Shown here piece by piece: positions 26,637 to 35,445 of a stretch of DNA of 64,000 nucleotides. How positions within the stretch are numbered: position 1 is the first letter of the stretch; each line of letters begins with the position of its first letter. Where the stretch lies: NCBI RefSeq assembly GCF_019429535.1, contig NZ_JAHXZM010000008.1, positions 54,441 through 118,440 on the forward strand. The letters run 5' to 3'. The position numbers and the translations under genes were made by a program. Below the pieces are notes generated by a model, which did no database searches, was not told the origin of the DNA, and saw nothing but the letters and a program-made list of their open reading frames with translations. This DNA is from Sphingomonas citricola. GTDB lineage: Bacteria; Pseudomonadota; Alphaproteobacteria; Sphingomonadales; Sphingomonadaceae.

Positions 26637-27620
26637 ATGCGCCGTTCGTTGAACATCGTGGCATTGGCAAGCGCGCTGCTCACCGGGTGCGCGGGCGACA
26701 TGGGGCGTCCCTCGACCTGGGCACCCGCGCGGATCGCGCAGGCAACGCCGGCACAGCGTACGCTGGAAGAGCTGCCGCCCGCTGAACGCCGCGTCGCGGT
26801 CGCGGTATATGGCTTCACCGATCAGACCGGCCAGTTCAAGGATAGCGACACGGTGCAGACGCTGTCGCGCGCGGTGACGCAGGGCGCGACCTCGATCCTG
26901 ATCAAGGCGTTGCAGGACGCCGGCCACCGCGATTTCTTTCAGGTGATCGAGCGCGAGCGGCTCGACAATCTGTTGCGCGAGCGCTCGGTGATCCGCGAGA
27001 TGCGCTCGGCATACCTGGGCGAGACCGAACTCAACACGAAAGCGCTGCCACCGCTGCTGTTCGCGGGCATCCTGCTGGAGGGCGGGATCGTCGGCTACGA
27101 TTCCAACACTAAGACGGGCGGTATCGGCGCGCGTTTCCTCGGCATCGGCGGGTCAACCAAATACCGCGAGGACACGGTTACCGTGTACCTGCGCGCGATC
27201 AGCACCAAGACGGGCGAGGTGCTGTTGTCGGTCAACTCGCGCAAGCAGATTGTCTCGGTCGGTCTGGGCGCCGACGCATTCCGCTACGTCGGATTCAAGC
27301 AGCTGCTCGAGGTCGACAGCGGCATCACCTACAACGAGCCGGTGCAGTTGGCGCTCCAGCAGGCGATCGAGAAGTCGGTCTACGCGATGATCATGGAGGG
27401 TGCCGAGCAGCGCTTGTGGTGCTTCCGCGCGACGCCGGGTGCGGCCGAGGCGCTGGTGCGCGCGCACATCGCCGAGCGCGACCATCTGGCGCTGGAGAAT
27501 GTGCGGCTACCCGCGGATGCGTCTGGGCGGACCTATTCCACCGCCTGCCCGCCCACTGGCGGTACGTTGCCGGGAATGGCGCTGCCCGCCCCGCGCGTGC
27601 AGCCGCTGCCTAAAGGTTAG
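26637..27620 (+). CDS. csgG: Curli secretion pore lipoprotein CsgG
   Basis: 327 residues from the ATG at 26637, where a lipoprotein signal begins with the lipobox L-T-G-C (Cys18). The body is typical CsgG: VAVAVYGFTDQTGQFKDSD, then VIERERLDNLLRER, LLFAGILLEGGIVGYDSN, and a membrane-strand region around KYREDTVTVYLRAISTKTG. CsgG forms the nonameric outer-membrane channel through which curlin subunits leave the cell. The C-terminal extension beyond the core (from about 265) is proline/alanine-rich and longer than in E. coli. It follows csgF with a 4-nt gap and precedes the curlin genes. Confidence 0.95.
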   Translation: MRRSLNIVALASALLTGCAGDMGRPSTWAPARIAQATPAQRTLEELPPAERRVAVAVYGFTDQTGQFKDSDTVQTLSRAVTQGATSILIKALQDAGHRDFFQVIERERLDNLLRERSVIREMRSAYLGETELNTKALPPLLFAGILLEGGIVGYDSNTKTGGIGARFLGIGGSTKYREDTVTVYLRAISTKTGEVLLSVNSRKQIVSVGLGADAFRYVGFKQLLEVDSGITYNEPVQLALQQAIEKSVYAMIMEGAEQRLWCFRATPGAAEALVRAHIAERDHLALENVRLPADASGRTYSTACPPTGGTLPGMALPAPRVQPLPKG

Positions 27621-27980
27621 TTCGCTCGAAATCAGGGAGAAATCAAGGAACACCGCCGGCGGCCAAGGAAATGAGAGCCCGAAAGCCACCGGCGATGCCA
27701 CGAGCAGTCCGCAGGGGACCAGTCGTTATCAAAGGATGTGGGAAGCGGTCGCGCCGATGCCAAGCGACGCTGCCGCCCCGCGCATCACCCCTGTTGTCTG
27801 TTCACCCCGATCCGAGGGGGTATGTGGGATGGGACGGAGGTCGTTGCTGTGGTGGCCACGATCATCGGCGCTGAACCCTTTCAAAAGGGTGAACGCTTCT
27901 GCCCCCGCCTCCAGGCCTCACCGGGTCGTCATCTGGCCGGCGATCTGCCGGCTCAACGACGTGACCCAGCAGGAGGCTTT
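27621..27980 (+). promoter_or_regulatory. Leader/spacer between csgG and the large curlin gene
   Basis: About 360 bp without a credible gene; a frame that enters it from the curlin gene is read only upstream of the true start. It contains a 7-bp inverted repeat ACCCTTT-CA-AAAGGGT at 27875-27890 and a TGTTCACCC/GGGTGAAC pair about 80 bp apart. Its length suggests a separate promoter or a long 5' leader for the abundant curlin. No confident promoter hexamers are seen. Confidence 0.4.
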
Positions 27981-29111
27981 ATGCGCAAATCGATACTGGC
28001 AGCCGTTTCCGTGATCGCGCTCAGCGCCACGCCCGCGCTTGCCAACAATTCCACCAGCAAGATCGATCAAAAGGATAGCAAGAACACCGCGCTCGTGACG
28101 CAGGTGGACTCGATCCTCGGCAGCGATTCCACCGTGACGCAGTCGGGCAGCGATAACACCGCGACCATCACGCAGAAGGACGACGGTGTCGCGCCGTTCA
28201 AGGCCGGAACGCGCGCCAACACGTCCGAAGTGACGCAGAGCGGCACCAAGAACCAGGCGATCGTCGATCAGTTCAGCGAAACCGCCGTTGCACGTCCCAA
28301 TGCGTCGACGATCAAGCAGTCGGGTACGCTCGGCATCGCGCGCGTGACCCAGCGCGACGACGGGCAGAAGTCGACGATCGAACAGAGCGGCACCAGCCAG
28401 GTCGCGATCGTGGTGCAGGGCCGCGAGAAGTCGGGCGACACCAGCTATTACAATACGTCCAGCGTGAAGCAGCAGGGGCTGGCCAATACCGCCAACGTGT
28501 CGCAGCTCGGCTACGAGGGCAACAGCACGATCGACCAGAACGGCACCGGGTTGCTCGCCAACGTCCAGCAGGGCGAAAAGGGCAACGGCAACAGCGCGTC
28601 GATCACGCAGACCGGCGACGTCAACACCGGCACCGTCAAGCAGACCGGCGCCGGCAACACCGGCGCGATCGCGCAGGGCGGCGAGCATCAGAGCGCGTTC
28701 GTCAATCAGACCGGCAATTTCAACAGCGGGTCGATCAGCCAGCTCGACACCACCAACGTCGCGCAGATCGACCAGATCGGCAACAGCAACGGCGCTTCGA
28801 TCTATCAATCGGGTGCAAACCAGCTCGCCAAAGTGACGCAGGGCGGCAACGGCAACCGCTCGCTGATCTCGCAGGCGGGCACCAAGCAACAGGCGTTCAC
28901 CAACCAGAGCGGCAACAACAACACCTCCACGATCAACCAGAACGGCAGCGTGCAGTACGCCGAGCTGCTGCAGTCGGGGAACAACAACACCTCGTTCATC
29001 TCGCAGACCGGTACCCAGACCAACTGGGCGTACGTGACGCAATCGACCAACGGCAACACGTCGTCAGTGACGCAGAACGGCGCGGGGCTGCTCGCGGTTG
29101 TTCGCCAGTAA
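27981..29111 (+). CDS. Large curlin subunit, CsgA-like amyloid with about 15 repeats
   Basis: 376 residues from the ATG at 27981 (AGGAGG 5 nt upstream); the signal peptide ends at ALA-NN. The mature protein is about 15 imperfect units of the curlin pattern S-x-[IV]-x-Q-x-G-x-x-N-x-A-x-[VI]-x-Q, for example STVTQSGSDNTATITQ and STINQNGSVQYAELLQ. Classical CsgA has five such units. Each unit should form one strand-loop-strand rung of an amyloid beta-solenoid. Cysteine is absent. It lies behind csgG and would be exported through it. Antisense frames mirror the repeats and are not genes. Confidence 0.93.
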   Translation: MRKSILAAVSVIALSATPALANNSTSKIDQKDSKNTALVTQVDSILGSDSTVTQSGSDNTATITQKDDGVAPFKAGTRANTSEVTQSGTKNQAIVDQFSETAVARPNASTIKQSGTLGIARVTQRDDGQKSTIEQSGTSQVAIVVQGREKSGDTSYYNTSSVKQQGLANTANVSQLGYEGNSTIDQNGTGLLANVQQGEKGNGNSASITQTGDVNTGTVKQTGAGNTGAIAQGGEHQSAFVNQTGNFNSGSISQLDTTNVAQIDQIGNSNGASIYQSGANQLAKVTQGGNGNRSLISQAGTKQQAFTNQSGNNNTSTINQNGSVQYAELLQSGNNNTSFISQTGTQTNWAYVTQSTNGNTSSVTQNGAGLLAVVRQ

Positions 29112-29121
29112 CCCTTTATCC

Positions 29122-29150
29122 CCGGGCGGCGTACGCGCCGCCCGGTCCTT
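29122..29150 (+). terminator. Hairpin between the two curlin genes (attenuator)
   Basis: A 10-bp perfect stem (CCGGGCGGCG / CGCCGCCCGG) with loop TACG, followed by TCCTTCT. It lies 10 nt after the stop of the large curlin and 25 nt before the small one. It would let most transcripts end after the major subunit. Confidence 0.75.
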
Positions 29151-29174
29151 CTCGAGGTTCACCCAGAGGTTTCC

Positions 29175-29723
29175 ATGACCGCTCGCACTCTGCTGATCGT
29201 CACGTGCCTCCTGCTCGCGGCATCCGCAGCCGCGCAGGACGGCATTCACAGCGACGCCTTCGTCGACCAGATCGGCGCGGTGCAGTCGGTTGCGGTGGTG
29301 CAATCGGGCGCGGCGAGTGCCGAGGTACGCCAGGAAGGCAAGTTCCAGCACGCGCGCGTCAAGCAGACCGCAAGCCCAGCGGGGCAGATCAAGCTCACCC
29401 TCGATATGCGCGGGATCGGCAATGACGCGGTGGTGACGCAGTCGGGCGTTGCGGTCGCCGGCGTTCAGATGGCGGGTGTCGGTAATCAGGCGCTGATCGC
29501 GCAGCGCGGCGGTACCGGCGCCGACGCCAACGTCATCGCCTTGCTGCAGAGTGGCACGCGCAACTACGCCAATCTGACGCAGAACGGTGCCGGCAACGCG
29601 ATCGATCTCGCGCAGCACAACAGCGACAATAGCGCGACGATCACGCAGAACGGCAACAATCTCGGCATCAAGATGGTGCAGGATGGCGGTGCCAAGGCAG
29701 TCGTTGTGCAAACGGGTAAGTGA
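29175..29723 (+). CDS. Small curlin subunit, CsgB-like nucleator candidate
   Basis: 182 residues; signal peptide to about residue 20 (ASAAA-QD). Curlin-type units are fewer and less regular than in the preceding protein: FVDQIGAVQSVAVVQSGA, ALLQSGTRNYANLTQNG and ATITQNGNNLGIKMVQ are clear, while the middle carries an insertion (SPAGQIKLTLDM). By position and degeneracy it is the likely minor subunit that nucleates the fibre at the cell surface, as CsgB does. Its TGA shares a base with the ATG of the next gene, so translation is coupled. Confidence 0.85.
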   Translation: MTARTLLIVTCLLLAASAAAQDGIHSDAFVDQIGAVQSVAVVQSGAASAEVRQEGKFQHARVKQTASPAGQIKLTLDMRGIGNDAVVTQSGVAVAGVQMAGVGNQALIAQRGGTGADANVIALLQSGTRNYANLTQNGAGNAIDLAQHNSDNSATITQNGNNLGIKMVQDGGAKAVVVQTGK

Positions 29724-30241
29724 TGCCGCTTCGTCGATCTGTCGATATGTCGTACAGCACACATGTGTGCATGATGGCGTATGTCTCCCTGATCGGCTTG
29801 GGTGCGACGGGCATCGCAGCCGCGCAGGTTTCTCCACGCCAATCCCCCGCCCCACACCCCCGTACGTTGCCGCAGGTTGAGCAGATCACGCCCACCTTGC
29901 CCGCCTCCACGCTCACCGAAACCGGACAACAGTTGAGCATCGAGGATCCGACCATCGCGCAATTGCCGCCGGAGCCGCGCGCGGTGCGCCAGCCGCGCCC
30001 GGTGCCCAAGTTCCCTTCCCCGGCCAGCGCGATCGACATCGAGCGCGCCTACGTCACCGTGTTCGGTCCCGGCGATGCGCTAACCCCGGCCACGGGCAGC
30101 GCGCCCGCCCTTGATCCCGACACGCAGGGCTATCTCGCCGCGCGGATTGCGGCCGCAGCGGGTGCCGCGGTAATCGACGCCGACGCGCATCCCGCCCCCA
30201 ACCGGGCGCCGGTTCCTGCGCCCAAGGTGCCCAAGCCATGA
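29723..30241 (+). CDS. Proline-rich exported protein in the curli operon, unknown function
   Basis: 172 residues from an ATG that overlaps the curlin stop by one base. An internal Met at position 17 or 18 could also start the hydrophobic signal segment (AYVSLIGLGATGIAAAQ). The mature part is about one-sixth proline, low in complexity (RAVRQPRPVPKFPSP, APNRAPVPAPKVPKP), with one more structured stretch around SAIDIERAYVTVFGPGD. It resembles neither CsgE nor CsgD. The end overlaps the CsgH-like gene by 4 nt, and that gene begins with more proline-rich sequence but no signal peptide. The two may therefore work, or may once have been made, as one protein. Confidence 0.7.
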   Translation: MPLRRSVDMSYSTHVCMMAYVSLIGLGATGIAAAQVSPRQSPAPHPRTLPQVEQITPTLPASTLTETGQQLSIEDPTIAQLPPEPRAVRQPRPVPKFPSPASAIDIERAYVTVFGPGDALTPATGSAPALDPDTQGYLAARIAAAAGAAVIDADAHPAPNRAPVPAPKVPKP

Positions 30242-30567
30242 TGCTGCCCCCGGAGCCGCCCGCGGTACAGACACCCGCCCCCGATCAGGTCGCGCAGCCC
30301 GTCCGCGCGATCGTCACGCGTACGGGTAACGGCGTCCATGTTGTGCTGATCGGCGAGAGCGCGCGTGCGATCCGCGTCGACTATACGCTGACCGCGGGCG
30401 GGCACGGCAATCGTGCGACGCAAGGAGGTGCTGCACGGCTGGAGCCGGGACGCCGCGCGACGCTGCTCGACCTGACGCAGCACGGTGGAGGGGATTGGTC
30501 GGGCGTGCTTGAAGTACGTGTCGATGGCTATCCGGCCTATCGGACGGCGCTTCACGCAGCCGGGTGA
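30238..30567 (+). CDS. csgH: CsgH-like curli chaperone (amyloid-inhibitor domain)
   Basis: 109 residues (ATG at 30238 or 30241). After a proline-rich start (PPEPPAVQTPAPDQ) comes a beta-rich domain of about 85 residues, VRAIVTRTGNGVHVVLIGE to GVLEVRVDGYPAYR, with YTLTAGGHGNRATQGGAA in the middle. Strand order and the N-x-x-x-Q-G pattern fit the small CsgC/CsgH chaperones that keep curlins soluble in the periplasm; CsgH is the alphaproteobacterial form. The protein shows no signal peptide of its own, which is odd for a periplasmic chaperone. Its 4-nt overlap with the exported proline-rich gene is the likely clue. Assignment is by pattern, not by search. Confidence 0.6.
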   Translation: MMLPPEPPAVQTPAPDQVAQPVRAIVTRTGNGVHVVLIGESARAIRVDYTLTAGGHGNRATQGGAARLEPGRRATLLDLTQHGGGDWSGVLEVRVDGYPAYRTALHAAG

Positions 30568-30662
30568 GCGGTTATCCGACACTTCCTTGATCCAGGTGAC
30601 GGATAGCGACTGCGTTCCGCTCGTTCTGCCTCGCAACTATCGTACGCGAGGAACACACGACC

Positions 30663-31763
30663 ATGACGATCAAGGCCATCGGCTATGCCGCCTCCAGCGC
30701 CCGCGCGAAGCTGAAGCCGCTCGCGCTCGAGCGGCAGGACCCGCTGCCCAACGAGGTGCAGATCGCGGTGCTCTATTGCGGCGTCTGCCATTCCGACATC
30801 CACCAGTGCGAGAATGACTGGGGCAATACCGTTTATCCGTGCATGCCGGGGCACGAGGTGGTCGGGCGCGTCGTCAACAAGGGCTCGCTCGTCACCCGCC
30901 ACGCGATCGGCGACCTGGTCGGCGTCGGCTGCATGATCGACAGTTGCCACGAATGCGCGCCGTGCCTCGCCGGCGACGAGCAATATTGCGAGGGGCCGAA
31001 CAGCTGGCTCGCGACCTACAACGGCCCGATGAAGCCCGCGGCTAAGGCGAAGACGGGCGAGAACATGTACGGCCGCGACAACACGTTCGGCGGTTACTCG
31101 GACCAGATCGTCGTGCGCGAGGATTTCGTGCTCAAGATTCCGTCCGCGCTGCCGATCGAGGCTGCGGCGCCGATCCTGTGCGCAGGGGTCACCACTTACT
31201 CACCGATGAAGCATTGGGGCGTGAAGCCGGGGCACAAGGTGGGCGTCGTCGGCTTCGGTGGCTTGGGTGACATGGCCGTCAAGATCGCGCGCGCGATGGG
31301 TGCGGAGGTGACCGTGTTCACGCGAGACAAGGACAAGGTCGCCGAGGCGCACCGCCTGGGCGCGAAGAGCGTCGTGGAGGGTGACAAGGAAGCGTACACG
31401 GCGCTCGAGGGCCACTTTGACTTCATCGTCTCGACCGTGCCGGAGAAGCACGAGGTCGACCCGTTCATCCCGCTGCTGCGCCACGACGGCGCCTTCGTCG
31501 CGGTCGGCGCGCTCGCCCCGATGCCGGGGTGGAACCACATGAACGTGATCATGGGGCGCAAGACGATCGCGGGCTCCTTGATCGGCTCGATCGCGGAAAC
31601 GCAGGAAGTGCTCGACTTCTGCGCCCAGCACAAGATCGCGCCCGACATCCAGTTGATCCCGATCCAGGAGATCAACGAAGCGTATAAATACGTGAAATCG
31701 GGCGACGTTCGCTTCCGTTACGTCATCGATGCGGCGAGCCTGGCTGAGGACAAGGCCGCCTGA
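30663..31763 (+). CDS. Zinc-dependent NAD(P) alcohol dehydrogenase (YahK/cinnamyl-alcohol type)
   Basis: 366 residues of the medium-chain dehydrogenase family. Catalytic zinc ligands are Cys39 (CGVCHSD), His64-Glu65 (PGHEVVG) and a Cys in ILCAGVTTY. The four structural-zinc cysteines are Cys95, 98, 101 and 109. A Rossmann motif GFGGLGDMAV follows near 195. WLATYNGP and the NTFGGYSDQIVV stretch match the YahK/cinnamyl-alcohol branch, which reduces broad aldehydes with NADPH. It is probably a detoxification enzyme with its own promoter. It converges on the membrane-protein gene at 31819. Confidence 0.93.
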   Translation: MTIKAIGYAASSARAKLKPLALERQDPLPNEVQIAVLYCGVCHSDIHQCENDWGNTVYPCMPGHEVVGRVVNKGSLVTRHAIGDLVGVGCMIDSCHECAPCLAGDEQYCEGPNSWLATYNGPMKPAAKAKTGENMYGRDNTFGGYSDQIVVREDFVLKIPSALPIEAAAPILCAGVTTYSPMKHWGVKPGHKVGVVGFGGLGDMAVKIARAMGAEVTVFTRDKDKVAEAHRLGAKSVVEGDKEAYTALEGHFDFIVSTVPEKHEVDPFIPLLRHDGAFVAVGALAPMPGWNHMNVIMGRKTIAGSLIGSIAETQEVLDFCAQHKIAPDIQLIPIQEINEAYKYVKSGDVRFRYVIDAASLAEDKAA

Positions 31764-31818
31764 ACGGGGCCGGCACCACGCCGGCGGTGTGACACACCCG
31801 CCAGCGTGAGGGGCGCGC

Positions 31819-32829
31819 TCAACCGGGGCGCTGCCCCAGCCGCCACGCGAGCAGGCGAACGAACGGCGCGGGGTCGTCCAGCCGGAACGCGACGCGCGTG
31901 AACGAACCGCGCCGCAGCCACGATCGCCGGGGCAGCGGGCGGTCCAGCCGCAGCATGACGTTGGGCCAGGCGAGCAGCGCCGCGTTGAGCGTCGTCGCGT
32001 CGCGCACCTCCTCGCCGGTGAGCCCCGCGTCGACCGCGACGATCGCGTCGAACGGGACCAATTGGTCGATCAACAGCCCCGCGCGCACGCGGACGCCCTC
32101 GGGGGACAGCAGCACCGGCCGGAACCGGAACGACTTGATCAGGCCAACGAGGTACACGAACCCGACGTCGCTCAGCACGAACATGACGATCGCGGCGGTG
32201 CGGCTCCAATGCCCGATGAGCAGGTGATAGACCGCGATCTCGATCCCCGACAGGATCAGCAGCGCCGCGCACATCGGCGTCAGATGCCGGTGATAGCTGA
32301 ACGCACGCGCGTCCGCGGGTACGTCGGCCGGGCCACCCCAGCGGAACAATGCCATGTGGATCACCGACAACTCGGCCACCGCCAATCGGACCAGCGCGGG
32401 CGGGAACAGCTCTGACGCGGCGGAAACCCACCGCTCGCGCGCACGCAGGCCCTTCCTGCCCGCAACCCGGCCGGCGCGCGCGGTAGCCCAGGCGACATGC
32501 ATGAGGACGACCGCCACCATCACGCCCGCCAGCACCGGCGTCTGCACCAGCGCGGCCCGCATCGCGGGCGGCGCGCCCAGCCAGACGGTGACGCTCGCGC
32601 CCGCCAGCACAGCCAGTACCGCGGGCCACGCCGGCCTTCCCGCCGACCGCGCGAGCAGCGACAGCATCAGCGTGTCGGCGACGACCCACAGGAACAGCAG
32701 CAGCGCGGCGAACGGGTAACGCGCGGCCAGCGGCGTGCGCACCGCGACGCCTGCTAGCGCGACGATGACGACGGGTGCGACATGCGCGGCGATCTGCTTA
32801 CGGTCGATCGCGTCGGTCCGGGTCGTCAT
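31819..32829 (-). CDS. Multi-pass membrane protein of unknown function
   Basis: 336 residues from the ATG at 32829 (GGGGG about 5 nt upstream), 13 codons inside the longest frame. Six or so hydrophobic segments lie in the first 235 residues (for example FAALLLFLWVVADTLMLSLL, AAIVMFVLSDVGFVYLVGLI). The last 100 residues are a soluble, probably cytoplasmic domain with LLIDQLVPFDAIVAVDAGL. I do not recognise the family. It has neither transporter nor enzyme motifs that I can name. The gene stands alone on the minus strand between plus-strand oxidoreductases. Confidence 0.75.
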   Translation of the reverse strand: MTTRTDAIDRKQIAAHVAPVVIVALAGVAVRTPLAARYPFAALLLFLWVVADTLMLSLLARSAGRPAWPAVLAVLAGASVTVWLGAPPAMRAALVQTPVLAGVMVAVVLMHVAWATARAGRVAGRKGLRARERWVSAASELFPPALVRLAVAELSVIHMALFRWGGPADVPADARAFSYHRHLTPMCAALLILSGIEIAVYHLLIGHWSRTAAIVMFVLSDVGFVYLVGLIKSFRFRPVLLSPEGVRVRAGLLIDQLVPFDAIVAVDAGLTGEEVRDATTLNAALLAWPNVMLRLDRPLPRRSWLRRGSFTRVAFRLDDPAPFVRLLAWRLGQRPG

Positions 32830-33025
32830 GCAAACCCCCATCGCCGCGCGGGCCCATGGTGGTGTCAATGCGGCGTGACGCTATCCATAACCTACCGGTC
32901 CGCACGCCTGCCAGCGTCATCTTGTCCTATTTCAGCGGGATTCCGGCGGAACCGGCCGTGCGGGCGCGCGCTTGTGAACGACACGCGGGCAACGCCCGCG
33001 TCGGCCAGTCACGGGAACACCATTC

Positions 33026-34002
<977 letters not shown>

Positions 34003-34006
<4 letters not shown>

Positions 34007-34813
34007 GCGGGGTCGCGATTGCACCGGCAAGCTCGCGGTGGTGAGGACGCGGCGGGCGGGATCGGGCTCGCCGCGGCGCGCGCGTTCGCCGCGCGGGGCA
34101 TGCGGGTTGCGCTAATCGACCGTGCGGGCGACGCGCTGAAGGCGGCCGCTGCGAGCATTGAGGGCGCGAGTGCGCACGCGCTCGACGTCGCCGATCCGGA
34201 CGCGTTGGTCACGCTGGCGGACGAACTGGGCGAGCCCCCTGCCCTGTTGATGAACAACGCCGCGATCGGCGCGGGCGGCGACGTGCTCGCCGGGGTCGCG
34301 GCGTGGCGACGCCTCCTCGACGTCAATTTGATGGGCGTGCTTCACGGCGTCGCCGCCTTCGCGTCCGCGATGATCGCGGTAGGCGAACCCGGCCTCATCA
34401 TCAACACGGGCTCGAAACAGGGCATCACCCAGCCGCCCGGCAACACCGCCTATAACGTCAGCAAGGCGGCGGTGAAGGCGCTGACCGAGGGTCTCGCGAA
34501 TACGCTTCGCGAGGCGACCGGCGAGCGTGTCACCGCGCACCTGCTGATCCCCGGCTACACCCACACCGGCATGACCGCGCGGAGCGCTGACAAGCCCAAT
34601 GCTGCGTGGAGCGCCGAGCAGGTCGTCGATTTTATGCTGGCGAGGGTGAAAGCGGGCGACTTCTACATCCTGTGCCCCGACAACGAGACGACGCGCGAGC
34701 AGGACGCGAAGCGCATTGCTTGGGCCGCGGGCGACGTAAGCGAAAACCGCCCCGTGCTGTCACGCTGGCATGCGGCATGGAAGGATGCCTTCGCACGCTA
34801 CATGGTAGAGTAA
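34003..34813 (+). pseudogene. SDR-family oxidoreductase, frameshifted near its start
   Basis: From about 34043 the frame encodes a normal SDR: GGIGLAAARAFAARG, NNAAIG, catalytic NTGS and YNVSK. The beginning is broken. The ATG at 34003, which overlaps the aldo/keto reductase stop in ATGA fashion, reads into a stop at 34042. A short stretch in a second frame (34023-34043) reads T-G-K-L-A-V-V, exactly what precedes the glycine motif in this family. Two one-base deletions about 20 bp apart would explain this. If they are real, the gene is dead or starts weakly from the TTG at 34019 without its first strand. A sequencing error is the alternative. Confidence 0.75.
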
Positions 34814-35445
34814 AATGTGTCGAGGTGTCAGACGTAGTCGCTTAAACGGGCTCAGCCTGATCGATTCTTTACAATTACAAGTTACCATTTAACAATAACA
34901 CTATTAAAAATAATATATTTAGCACATTATGTATGCATCTATATGCTTCTAAGCACTTTTAGTATTCGCTTATAGAGTCAAATACCTCGATTTACATTTG
35001 AATTTACATGCAAACTTAAGTGCACTTATAACATTATAACATGTTTCTGAATTAATATAATATAAAGATCATATACTTGAATGTAATTAGATGCTATAAC
35101 GTAGCAGCATCGCACAATATAACTACAACCTATTGTGTTTAGAGATTTTAACCTGAAAACTTATAAACTCTAACTCAAGTTACAGATAACTACCAAAATA
35201 CTTATAATTATGCTTCAAACGACTGCTCTGTATAGCGAAATTCACAAGGTAAATTTCAATGCTGGCCGTTATAGTCTGTCGTAATACTCGTTAGAATTGG
35301 AAAGACGGCTTCGCATCTTAAATCAAGCCAAGCTGTAGGTAAGCGGCGTATAATAATATGGTTTAGGCTGGTCGCTTAACATATAGCGTCATATTCGCAA
35401 AAATGCATTTTTACACGCTAATAGGTAAATTGGGGTGGAAGTTTC
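34814..35445. other. Very A+T-rich intergenic region at the left edge of the polysaccharide island
   Basis: About 630 bp, with the stretch 34840-35250 strikingly A+T-rich against a G+C-rich chromosome (runs such as TATTAAAAATAATATATTTA). No frame of useful length exists. It begins just behind the broken SDR and ends at the heparinase-like gene. It probably contains that gene's promoter and marks a recombination or insertion boundary. I found no copy of the tRNA-Gly 3' end here. Confidence 0.8.

Noticed and set aside
27918..29042. A long minus-strand frame opposite the large curlin
   Set aside because: It is the repeat-driven mirror of the curlin gene; no start signals or domain.
34814..35445. 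Possible attL site matching the tRNA-Gly 3' end
   Set aside because: I looked for a copy of the tRNA 3' sequence in the A+T-rich left border and found none, so tRNA-targeted integration is not supported directly.
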